Source of the DNA: Candidatus Atribacteria bacterium | GTDB taxonomy: Bacteria > Atribacterota > Atribacteria > Atribacterales > Atribacteraceae | Length of the DNA: 19,992 nucleotides | Assembly (NCBI GenBank): GCA_026390275.1 | Contig: JAPLGF010000063.1 | Span: 1-19,992, forward strand | Reading direction: 5' to 3' | Shown: in pieces, positions 13,180-19,992 of the stretch | Position numbering within the stretch: the stretch's first letter is position 1 | Layout: each line of letters opens with the position of its first letter | The notes under the pieces: model-generated | Seen by the model: only the letters and a program-made list of their open reading frames with translations | Told to the model about the DNA's origin: nothing | Databases searched by the model: none | Program-made: the position numbers and the translations under genes

Positions 13180-14979
13180 CTACCCGGTTTTTTTTCTCGG
13201 TCTAATCAAACACTTCTTCCCGGTTCCGATGAGATCCCTTCTCCCCGCCTGTATCAGAGCTTCATGGACCAGATCATAATTCTGCGGATCCCGGTACTGG
13301 ATGAGAGCCCGTTGCATCGCTTTTTCGTGGGGGGTACCGGGGATATACACTTTCTCCATGGTCCGGGGATCAAGACCGGTGTAGTACATACAGGTGGAGA
13401 AAGTTCCCGGAGTGGGATAGAAATCCTGAACCTGTTCGGGATTGAAGTCCATGTCACGGACGTATTCGGCGAGTTGAATAGCAGCGGAAAGATCAGAGCC
13501 CGGATGACTGGAGATAAGGTAGGGAACCAGATATTGTTTGAGTCCCAGGTGCTGGTTCATCTCGAAATATTTCTTCACAAAACGATCATAGAGTTCACGA
13601 GGGGATTTTCCCATCATCTTCAGGACTTTTTCAGAGACATGTTCGGGAGCAACTTTGAGCTGACCACTGATGTGGTAACGACAGAATTCCTCGAAGAATT
13701 CCTCGTTATTATCGTACAGAAGATAATCGTACCGGATCCCGGAACGGACAAAGACCTTTTTGACACCCGGAAGTTTTCGCAATGTTCGGAGTAACGATAA
13801 AAAATCACTGTGGTCAATGAAAAGATGACGACAGGGAGAAGGAAAGAGACATTGTTTGGTCTTACATGCCCCCCTGGTTAGTTGCATCTTACATGCCGGA
13901 TGGAGAAAGTTGGCGGTAGGTCCTCCCACATCATGGATGTAACCCTTGAAATCAGGTTCTCGGATCAGCTGTTCTGCTTCGTTAATAACGGAAGAATGAC
14001 TACGGGATTGAACCACCCGTCCCTGGTGAAAAGAGAGGGAGCAAAAATTACACCCACCAAAGCAGCCCCGGTGAGTCACGATGCTGAAGCGGACTTCTTT
14101 GATGGCGGGAACACCTCCTTCCTTTTCATACCGGGGGTGATAGGTCCGCATGTATGGTAAGGAATAGATCTGATCCATCTCGTCCCGGGACAATGGGAGT
14201 GCCGGTGGATTCTGGACCACGTACCGGTCGTCATAAGGTTCCACCAGGGTCTTACCATTCCGGGCATCGGTGTTTTGATATTGAACCAGGAAGCTCTGGG
14301 CGAATTTTTCCCGGGAAGAGACCATCTCCTGATACTGTGGGAGCAAGATTGGTTGATAGGCCCGGGAAAGATCCGATGTCGGAAAAACTGTTCCATTGAT
14401 ATAGATGATATCCCGGATCGGAAGGCCCCCTTCTAATGCTTCCGCCACCTCAATGATCTGGTGTTCCCCCATGCCATAGACGATGAGGTCCGCTCCCGAA
14501 TCAACCAGAAGAGAAGGTCTGATGGCATTGTCCCAGTAATCATAATGAGACATACGCCGGAGACTTGCTTCCAACCCTCCCAGGATGATGGGAATATCAC
14601 CAAAGGCTTCCCGAACCCGATGAGAATAAACAATGGTGGCACGATCCGGGCGGAGTTTCGCTCTTCCTCCTGGAGAATAGACGTCGTCTCGGCGCCACCG
14701 TTTGGCCGCGGTGTAGTGGTTCACCATGGAATCGATATTTCCGGCAGTGATTAAAACGGCAAGACGGGGCTTCCCCATCCTGGTGAAATCGTGAACGGTG
14801 TCCCATCTGGGTTGGGCAATGATACCGATCCGGTACCCCCGACTTTCGAGAAACCGGCTGATGACCGCAGCCCCAAAAGAAGGATGATCCACATAGGCAT
14901 CGCCGGTAATCAGGACGAAATCCAGCTCCTCCCATCCCCGTTCTTTCATATCGGCGTACGAAATCGGAAGAAAACCCAT
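13180..14979 (-). CDS. YgiQ family radical SAM protein
   Basis: 599 aa. It starts MGFLPISYADMKERGWEELD, the typical YgiQ opening, and contains ILGGLEASLRRMSHYDYW (132-149). The radical SAM cluster motif CFGGCNFC is at residues 306-313 (CxxxCxxC, the usual spacing). A second cysteine group (C363, C372, C377, C383) may bind a further cluster or metal. VAPEHVSEKVLKMMGK and PGTFSTCMYYTGLDP further on are also family-typical. Radical SAM enzymes cleave S-adenosylmethionine to start radical chemistry; the YgiQ substrate is not established. The ATG at 14979 has GGGTGGA upstream at a rather long spacing. It is divergent from the ABC-F gene, with a 249-base gap between them. Confidence 0.95.
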   Translation of the reverse strand: MGFLPISYADMKERGWEELDFVLITGDAYVDHPSFGAAVISRFLESRGYRIGIIAQPRWDTVHDFTRMGKPRLAVLITAGNIDSMVNHYTAAKRWRRDDVYSPGGRAKLRPDRATIVYSHRVREAFGDIPIILGGLEASLRRMSHYDYWDNAIRPSLLVDSGADLIVYGMGEHQIIEVAEALEGGLPIRDIIYINGTVFPTSDLSRAYQPILLPQYQEMVSSREKFAQSFLVQYQNTDARNGKTLVEPYDDRYVVQNPPALPLSRDEMDQIYSLPYMRTYHPRYEKEGGVPAIKEVRFSIVTHRGCFGGCNFCSLSFHQGRVVQSRSHSSVINEAEQLIREPDFKGYIHDVGGPTANFLHPACKMQLTRGACKTKQCLFPSPCRHLFIDHSDFLSLLRTLRKLPGVKKVFVRSGIRYDYLLYDNNEEFFEEFCRYHISGQLKVAPEHVSEKVLKMMGKSPRELYDRFVKKYFEMNQHLGLKQYLVPYLISSHPGSDLSAAIQLAEYVRDMDFNPEQVQDFYPTPGTFSTCMYYTGLDPRTMEKVYIPGTPHEKAMQRALIQYRDPQNYDLVHEALIQAGRRDLIGTGKKCLIRPRKKTG

Positions 14980-15176
14980 CGTTCAAGATCCACCCTTCAC
15001 TTTTATTCCCAGCCCATTCTATATCGAATAGAGAAGAAATCAACCCCATGAAGATAGGGTGTCATCCAATCCGGGAGTTACAAAAGAAGTGACAATGATA
15101 GAGAATATCTTTCCCAACTCAACAACTCAACATCTTTCAATTTTTCACTTCTCCCCTGTATTTTCACCATAGTATC

Positions 15177-15185
15177 TGATATAAT
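15177..15185 (+). promoter_or_regulatory. Extended -10 promoter of the ABC-F gene
   Basis: TGATATAAT at 15177-15185 is a perfect TATAAT with a TGn extension. The -35 is poor. It lies 44 bases before the ATG at 15229. Confidence 0.55.
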
Positions 15186-15228
15186 ACGCATTCGAGTGAC
15201 GTGAACTGGTATTGGTGAAAAGGAAGAG

Positions 15229-17175
15229 ATGATCCGTCTCCACAACATTGAGTTGAGTTTTAATGGAAAAGTCCTGTTCCATAATCTCACCTGGGACATT
15301 ACAGAAAGAGGCCGCGTGGGATTGGTAGGAGACAATGGAACCGGAAAGACCACCCTCCTCAAGCTCATTCTGAACAGAGTTTCCCCCGATAAAGGGACCG
15401 TTGTGATTCCCCATAATAAAAGCATCGGGTATCTCCCTCAGGATTTAGTCGAGCTGGAAGACATTCCCGTCATTGACTATCTGAAAAAAATCACCGGTCT
15501 TGCCGAAATAGAGAGAAAAATGAAATTATCCGAGGAGGAAATGGCTCTCCTCTCTCCCAACACTGATGCCTATACTACTCTCCTTCGGAAATATACTACC
15601 GATTCGAAGCAATTCACCCTTCAGGAAGGATATGCTTTCGAAGCACTATGTAAAAAAATCTTGAAGGGTCTGGGATTCATGGAAGTTGACTTTGAGAAGA
15701 AATGCAGTGATTTCTCCGGTGGTTGGAAGATGAAAATCCTTTTGGGTTCAATCCTCCTCTCCTCCCCTGATATTATGCTCCTCGATGAGCCTACCAACCA
15801 CCTGGACCTGGAAAACATGGAGTGGTTAGAAAATTATCTCAAAGATTATCCGGGAACCATCGTGGCAGTGTCGCATGACCGGAGATTCTTAGACAAAATT
15901 ACCCGGCAAACCGCCGAGTTATTTCGGAGCAAACTGACCATCTTTCGGGGGAATTATTCGTTTTATCTCAGGGAGAAGGAACAGCGATTGATCCAGCTTC
16001 AGAAAGAAATGGAAACCCAGCGAAAAAAAATTGAAAAAACCGAGGAATTCATTGAACGTTTCCGGTACCAGGCAACGAAGGCCAGTCAAGTCCAGAGCCG
16101 GGTGAAAATGCTGGAGAAAATTCAAACCATAGAATTGGACAAAGAAGCCAAACATGTATCCATCCGATTTCCAGGATGCGAACGGAGTGGAAAAGAAGTG
16201 GTAACGGTAAAAAACGTTACCAAACGGTATGATGACATCGAAGTCTTCCGAAACATCGATTTGACGATTTACCGGCAGGAAAAAGTGGCTTTAGTCGGGT
16301 TGAATGGAGCGGGGAAATCCACTCTGGCGAGGCTCATCAGCCAACGGGAAGCACCCTCTTCTGGTACTGTGCAGTCTGGAATGAATGTCAAGATGGCTTC
16401 TTTCTCCCAGGAAAGTGCTCAAAATTTGAATTATGACCGAACAGTATGGGAAGAAATCAACACCGTCAATTCCAAATTTAGTGAACTGGAAAAAAGGAAC
16501 TTGTTGGGGACTTTCCTTTTCTCTGGTGATGACATTTACAAGGAGGTCTCAGTCTTATCAGGAGGAGAAAAAGCTCGATTGGCCCTCCTGAAAATCATCA
16601 TGCAGGATACAAACTTTTTGATCCTGGATGAACCCACCAATCATCTGGACATGACCACCAATCAACTCTTTCAAGATGCTCTCGTCAGATATGACGGGAC
16701 TGTCCTGGTTATTTCTCATGATCGGTACTTTTTGGATAGCATGGTGAGTCGAGTGGTAGAAATCCGGGATAAAATGATGTTCGAGTACCTGGGAAACTAC
16801 TCTTACTATTTAGAAAGGAGTCTCCTCCGGGAAGAACTCAATCAAACCCTCCCGGAATTGAAATCGGAAGAAAAGGGTTCTCTCTATAAAAACCGTGAGC
16901 AGAAAAGAGAGGAAGCAGAACGACGGAACCGACTCTTCCGTCGGAAAAGTGAAATCCAAAAACAGCTGGATCCCTTAGAAAAAACGATTGCGAATTTAGA
17001 AGAGAACAGAAAGATGAATGAAGGGCTCCTCTGCGCTCCCGAGGTCCTCAAGAATTCAGAAAGAGTGAAAACATTGATGATGGAACTCAAAACCATCACC
17101 ACACAATTGGAGACATTGACCGTCCAATGGGAAAACTTCCTTTCAGAAATGGACCGGATCTCGTCGGAGGAATAA
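15229..17175 (+). CDS. ABC-F family ATPase (ribosome-associated, Uup/YdiF-like)
   Basis: 648 aa with two nucleotide-binding domains in one chain and no membrane domain, which defines ABC-F. NBD1: Walker A GDNGTGKT (34-41), signature FSGGWKMK (162-169), Walker B LLDEPTNHLD (184-193). A charged linker at 245-305 is the P-site tRNA interaction motif region. NBD2: Walker A GLNGAGKS (357-364), signature LSGGEKAR (443-450), Walker B ILDEPTNHLD (465-474). A C-terminal coiled coil covers 530-640, as in Uup/YdiF. ABC-F proteins act at the ribosomal E site and help stalled or antibiotic-bound ribosomes. The ATG follows AAGGAAGAG. A helicase gene follows 73 bases downstream on the same strand. Confidence 0.94.
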   Translation: MIRLHNIELSFNGKVLFHNLTWDITERGRVGLVGDNGTGKTTLLKLILNRVSPDKGTVVIPHNKSIGYLPQDLVELEDIPVIDYLKKITGLAEIERKMKLSEEEMALLSPNTDAYTTLLRKYTTDSKQFTLQEGYAFEALCKKILKGLGFMEVDFEKKCSDFSGGWKMKILLGSILLSSPDIMLLDEPTNHLDLENMEWLENYLKDYPGTIVAVSHDRRFLDKITRQTAELFRSKLTIFRGNYSFYLREKEQRLIQLQKEMETQRKKIEKTEEFIERFRYQATKASQVQSRVKMLEKIQTIELDKEAKHVSIRFPGCERSGKEVVTVKNVTKRYDDIEVFRNIDLTIYRQEKVALVGLNGAGKSTLARLISQREAPSSGTVQSGMNVKMASFSQESAQNLNYDRTVWEEINTVNSKFSELEKRNLLGTFLFSGDDIYKEVSVLSGGEKARLALLKIIMQDTNFLILDEPTNHLDMTTNQLFQDALVRYDGTVLVISHDRYFLDSMVSRVVEIRDKMMFEYLGNYSYYLERSLLREELNQTLPELKSEEKGSLYKNREQKREEAERRNRLFRRKSEIQKQLDPLEKTIANLEENRKMNEGLLCAPEVLKNSERVKTLMMELKTITTQLETLTVQWENFLSEMDRISSEE

Positions 17176-17248
17176 TGTCAATCCATAATCGCAGAAATCT
17201 CCGTTGAAACGGTCTTTTTCTGTATGAACCTGAAGGAGGTTTATTCAT

Positions 17249-18940
17249 TTGAACGAAGAACAAACGCGTTTTGACCAATTTTCGCTGTGCCCTGAACTCT
17301 TGCATGCTTTAGAGAGAAAGGGATTTGATTCTCCCAGCCCGGTACAAGTTCAGGTATTAAAAGAAAGTAATATTGCCGAAGGTGACCTGATTGTCCAGGC
17401 AAAAACCGGATCCGGAAAAACCTTAGCCTTCGGACTCCCCTTGCTCAATCAAATGGATCATCATCACCAGTCCCCATTTCTCCTGATCCTCTCGCCCACC
17501 CGAGAACTGGCAATGCAAACCGCCCGGGAGTTCCAATGGTTGGGTCGAGATCTGAATGTAAAAGTCACCGCCCTGGTCGGCGGAATGGACATCGAACGCC
17601 AGAGGCACGAGCTTTTAGAAGGAGCAGCTGTGGTAGTAGGCACTCCCGGACGGGTTTTAGATCATATCAGGAGAGGAAATGTCCACACTTCCAGCATCGA
17701 AAGTATCGTTCTCGATGAAGGCGATCACATGCTGGATATGGGTTTTCGAGAAGAGCTGGAAGCGATTTTAGAAGCTCACGAAAATATTCGTCGAACCTGG
17801 CTTTTTTCAGCTACCATGCCACCGGAAGTGAGAGAACTTTCCCGTCGATACCTCAAACACCCCAAGTGGATAACACTCGATAATGATCTCACGGGCAATG
17901 AAGATATTAAGCACCGGATCTATCTCATCCCTTCCCGTCACCGTTTTGAAGGATTGGTGAATGTTCTTCTTTGGGAAGCACCGGAAAAAGGTTTGATTTT
18001 CTGTTCCACCCGGTCGGAGACCATTGAATGCACCGAATATCTCGCCCAGGCTGGCTTTTCTGTCCATGCCCTTCATGGGGAAATGACACAACGGGAAAGA
18101 AACGCTTCCCTCAACTCCTTCCGGTCTGGTAGTACTCCATTTCTGGTTGCCACCGATGTGGCAGCACGTGGTTTAGACATTGATCTGGTCACCCATGTGA
18201 TTCAGCTGGGTCTTCCCGGAGATCTCAAAAACTATGTCCATCGGAGCGGACGAACCGGTCGAGCGGGTCACGAAGGCCTCAGCCTGGCAATCCTCACTCC
18301 CCGGGAAGCGAAGATGTTTCGGGAAATGTTTTCCCAAAGCTCTCTGAAGCCCGAATGGTTACACGTTCCGGATAAGGAAGCTATTCTTTCCAAAAACCAG
18401 CAGCGCTTCGAAGAAAGACTTCTCGATACGAAACTCGAACCAGAGAGTCATTTCACTGCGTGGGCTCAGACCATCCTTTCCAAAAATGATCCGGTGGATC
18501 TGGTGAGCAAACTCCTGAAATGGAAATTTTCTGAAACGCAAACCGGATTCAATCTCAGTGGGTTGCTCGCTACCGAAATGGATACCGAAACGAATCGCAG
18601 AGGCCGTACTCCATCTTTCCGAGGAAATAAAATGGAAAAAAGTCCTTCTTCTTCTTTTTCCTCAGCGGGTACTGTTCGTCTCTCTACCGGGACGATGAAG
18701 GGGTGGGAAGTGGGTCGACTTCTGGGAGTTCTCTGCCGAACCCTGGAAATCAGCCGTCAGGAAGTGGGAAACATCAAGCTCCGGCAAGATCACGCGCTGG
18801 TGGAACTTTCAGCGCTGGCCATACAACGGTTCCAGGAAAAGAAGACCAAATTGATTGATGAACATCTCCTGGAAAGCTCGAAGCCATCTTACGGTCATTC
18901 TCGAGGTCGGGTCACTAAAGTCCTTTCTTCGAAGAACTGA
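17249..18940 (+). CDS. DEAD-box-type RNA helicase (DEGD variant) with DbpA-like RNA-binding C-terminus
   Basis: 563 aa, starting at a TTG (17249) with AAGGAGG at 17233-17239. Residues 9-40 form the Q-motif region (FDSPSPVQ). Further motifs are AKTGSGKT (51-58), PTRELA (83-88), GTPGR (131-135), motif II DEGD (156-159), SAT (187-189), ARGLD (306-310) and HRSGRTGR (331-338). Motif II has glycine where the family has alanine, an uncommon substitution beside the catalytic residues. A low-complexity Ser/Arg linker (~445-480) leads to a DbpA-type domain at ~480-545 (GWEVGRLLGVLCRTLEI ... IKLRQDHALVEL) that would bind RNA, as in CsdA/DbpA. Likely roles are ribosome assembly, RNA unwinding and growth in the cold. 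ABC-F lies upstream and the cold-shock gene faces it. Confidence 0.93.
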   Translation: MNEEQTRFDQFSLCPELLHALERKGFDSPSPVQVQVLKESNIAEGDLIVQAKTGSGKTLAFGLPLLNQMDHHHQSPFLLILSPTRELAMQTAREFQWLGRDLNVKVTALVGGMDIERQRHELLEGAAVVVGTPGRVLDHIRRGNVHTSSIESIVLDEGDHMLDMGFREELEAILEAHENIRRTWLFSATMPPEVRELSRRYLKHPKWITLDNDLTGNEDIKHRIYLIPSRHRFEGLVNVLLWEAPEKGLIFCSTRSETIECTEYLAQAGFSVHALHGEMTQRERNASLNSFRSGSTPFLVATDVAARGLDIDLVTHVIQLGLPGDLKNYVHRSGRTGRAGHEGLSLAILTPREAKMFREMFSQSSLKPEWLHVPDKEAILSKNQQRFEERLLDTKLEPESHFTAWAQTILSKNDPVDLVSKLLKWKFSETQTGFNLSGLLATEMDTETNRRGRTPSFRGNKMEKSPSSSFSSAGTVRLSTGTMKGWEVGRLLGVLCRTLEISRQEVGNIKLRQDHALVELSALAIQRFQEKKTKLIDEHLLESSKPSYGHSRGRVTKVLSSKN

Positions 18941-18951
18941 GTGTCTGAACT

Positions 18952-18962
18952 GGGGGGGGGGG
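18952..18962 (+). repeat. Homopolymer of eleven G
   Basis: Eleven consecutive G begin 12 bases after the helicase stop, and seven consecutive C lie at 19021-19027, so the flanks could pair over a long loop. The tract is intergenic and may vary in length by slippage; it may also be a sequencing or assembly uncertainty. Confidence 0.8.
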
Positions 18963-19059
18963 CATTTTCATTCCTTTCTGGCACCAGAGACTGACCTGGT
19001 GGTCTGAAGGTTGTTGTTCTCCCCCCCTGGTTTTCGAAAAACGAACTGAGTGGAGAAAT

Positions 19060-19095
19060 AAAAAAAAAGCCCTGGGATTTATCCCAGGGCTTTTT
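19060..19095 (-). terminator. Bidirectional intrinsic terminator between helicase and cold-shock gene
   Basis: GCCCTGGGA (19069-19077) and TCCCAGGGC (19082-19090) form a perfect 9-bp stem over TTTA. Read on minus it is followed by nine T, a strong terminator for the cold-shock gene ending at 19116. Read on plus it is followed by five T, so it can also stop helicase transcription. Confidence 0.93.
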
Positions 19096-19115
19096 GAGGT
19101 TCGCTCAGAGAAAAA

Positions 19116-19316
19116 CTATATTTTTTTCACCTTTGCGGCTTGTGGGCCTTTCGCACCTTGTTGCACTTCAAACTCCACAGCCATTCCCTCTTCCAAAGAC
19201 CGAAAACCACTTCCTTCGATTGCCGAATAATGAACAAAAACGTCGCCGCCTTGGTCAGATTCGATAAAACCATAACCTTTTGATGCATTGAACCATTTCA
19301 CTTTACCTGTTGCCAT
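19116..19316 (-). CDS. Cold-shock protein (CspA family)
   Basis: 66 aa, a single cold-shock domain (OB fold) that binds single-stranded RNA and DNA. It starts MATGKVKWFNASKGYGFI, with RNP1 KGYGFI at residues 14-19 and RNP2 VFVHY at 26-30; the C-terminus GPQAAKVKKI is standard. The ATG at 19316 follows GGAGG with an 11-base gap. A perfect promoter at 19375-19403 gives a short ~50-base leader, shorter than the long cold-regulated leader of E. coli cspA, so expression may be constitutive or stress-linked rather than switched by that leader. It lies convergent with the helicase gene; both are RNA-remodelling functions. Confidence 0.97.
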   Translation of the reverse strand: MATGKVKWFNASKGYGFIESDQGGDVFVHYSAIEGSGFRSLEEGMAVEFEVQQGAKGPQAAKVKKI

Positions 19317-19374
19317 TTAAACGTAAACCTCCAAAATTGAAAAATATGTATTTGCTCTTTCAAGCTAATAAAGA

Positions 19375-19403
19375 ATTGTAATGACTATTCATCTGTTTGT
19401 CAA
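19375..19403 (-). promoter_or_regulatory. Sigma-70-type promoter of the cold-shock gene
   Basis: Minus strand: TTGACA (19398-19403), exactly 17 bases, then TACAAT (19375-19380). The predicted start lies near 19368, about 52 bases before the ATG. Confidence 0.85.
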
Positions 19404-19489
19404 CCTACACTGTCATTTATTTTTTTTTATTACCCTCCTCCTACTCATAATTGGTCTTATCAAAAGAATAACGGTACTCTCGTCGCCAG

Positions 19490-19540
19490 CTGGTGGAGAC
19501 TGTGGGCAACTCGTATGTTGAGTTGTCCAAGCGATGGGGA
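19490..19540 (+). repeat. 51-bp structured repeat, copy 2
   Basis: Same 51 bases as 172-222, same orientation, with T at 19501 (G in copy 1) and G at 19517 (T in copy 1). The 9-bp main stem (19504-19512 with 19520-19528) is identical. The small stem around GGTGG can still form, using CAGCT (19487-19491) with AG and CTG (19497-19502) and one bulged A. The copy sits between the cold-shock promoter region and the 3' end of the UroD-like gene. The 10-bp hairpin found after copy 1 is absent here. Confidence 0.8.
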
Positions 19541-19618
19541 CGGAACTTGCCAGATAAATCAAACTACCTATACACAGGAGTTCTTGGTAGAAATTTATTT
19601 TAGTAAAAAAACTATGTC

Positions 19619-19992
19619 CTAATACTTACAATTTTCTTTCAAGGCTTCATACATGGCAACAATATTTTCAGGAGGAACAAAATTCTGGATATTATGACCT
19701 GAATTGAAAACAAATCCTCCTCCTGCTGCTAGATCGTTGATTCTTCTTTTTACTTCATCTCTCACCTGTTGGGGAGTTCCAAAAGGAAGGGTCATTTGAG
19801 AATTGATCCCCCCACCCCAAAAAACGATGGCACGACCGAATTCCCGTTTTAATTTAGCAGTATCGTCCATATTTTTAGCAGAGACTTGAATGGGATTGAG
19901 AATATCAACCCCAATTTCGATAAAATCCGGAATAAAATCGTAACAGGCTCCGCAACAATGGAGAAAAATCTTGGCTTCGGTTTTGGAGCGTA
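19619..19992 (-). CDS. Uroporphyrinogen decarboxylase-family protein, C-terminal part (runs off the window)
   Basis: The frame is open from the right edge (19992) to the TAA-side stop at 19619, giving 124 residues of the C-terminal half. It carries the family's HCCGACYDFIPDFIE, VDILNPIQ and GHNIQNFVPPENIVAMYEAL segments. It is a distinct, more diverged relative of the gene at 11052-12182: HCCG replaces HSCG, and NSGHNIQ replaces SPSNTLG at the C-terminus. Here too the third MtaA-type zinc cysteine is missing near the C-terminus, so the reaction is uncertain. An internal ATG at 19870 is not the true start. Repeat copy 2 lies 79 bases beyond its stop. Confidence 0.9.
   Translation of the reverse strand, partial: RSKTEAKIFLHCCGACYDFIPDFIEIGVDILNPIQVSAKNMDDTAKLKREFGRAIVFWGGGINSQMTLPFGTPQQVRDEVKRRINDLAAGGGFVFNSGHNIQNFVPPENIVAMYEALKENCKY

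Noticed and set aside
17185..17222. Small CCGT/ACGG hairpin followed by T-run between ABC-F and helicase as a terminator
   Set aside because: Only four base pairs; too weak to call, so the two genes may still be co-transcribed.

Overview
The window is ordinary bacterial chromosome, probably from a deep-branching anaerobe. The clues are a Thermotoga-type single-cluster ferredoxin, at least two uroporphyrinogen-decarboxylase-like (corrinoid methyltransferase-type) genes, a YgiQ radical SAM protein, a divergent YchF-like P-loop protein and frequent TTG/GTG starts behind strong AGGAGG-type ribosome binding sites. Atribacterota or a similar lineage would fit, but that is an impression from gene content and cannot be proven here. 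There is no plasmid or phage backbone.

Layout. 1-5100 is an AT-richer, gene-poor, scarred stretch. It holds the 3' end of an unknown gene, a 51-bp structured repeat (copy 1), other palindromes, mscL with a C-terminal zinc ribbon, a frameshifted fragment of an IS3-type transposase, a two-gene minus-strand unit (DUF2294/MpsC-like protein followed by a large HPrK/PEPCK-like P-loop protein), a cluster of alternating 11-13 bp inverted motifs, and the N-terminal remnant of a tyrosine recombinase next to tRNA-Thr(CGT). From 5400 on the DNA is dense and better conserved: a secreted trypsin-like protease with TPR repeats (+), then a long minus-strand run made of the YchF-like protein, tRNA-Glu(TTC), ferredoxin, a zincin-HD fusion, the TspO / UroD-like / SDR operon and YgiQ. 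A plus-strand pair follows (ABC-F ATPase and a DEAD-box-type RNA helicase), facing a cold-shock gene with a textbook promoter and terminator. The window ends with 51-bp repeat copy 2 and the C-terminal part of a second UroD-like gene.

How the genes relate. ABC-F, the DbpA-type helicase and the cold-shock protein form a ribosome/RNA-remodelling neighbourhood. TspO, the UroD-like protein and the SDR share one strand and short gaps downstream of one extended -10 promoter, so they are probably co-transcribed. A truncated AMP-ligase start codon region lies just upstream of that promoter. The DUF2294 and PEPCK-like genes are likely one transcription unit of unknown function.

Most worth a second look: (1) the 51-bp repeat at 172-222 and 19490-19540, whose two differences both fall outside the main stem; (2) the recombination-site-like array at 4472-4614, beside a decayed tyrosine recombinase and sharing a 9-mer with the anticodon arm of the neighbouring tRNA; (3) the DUF2294 + P-loop kinase-like pair. 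No complete, clearly new multi-gene defence or mobile system is visible.
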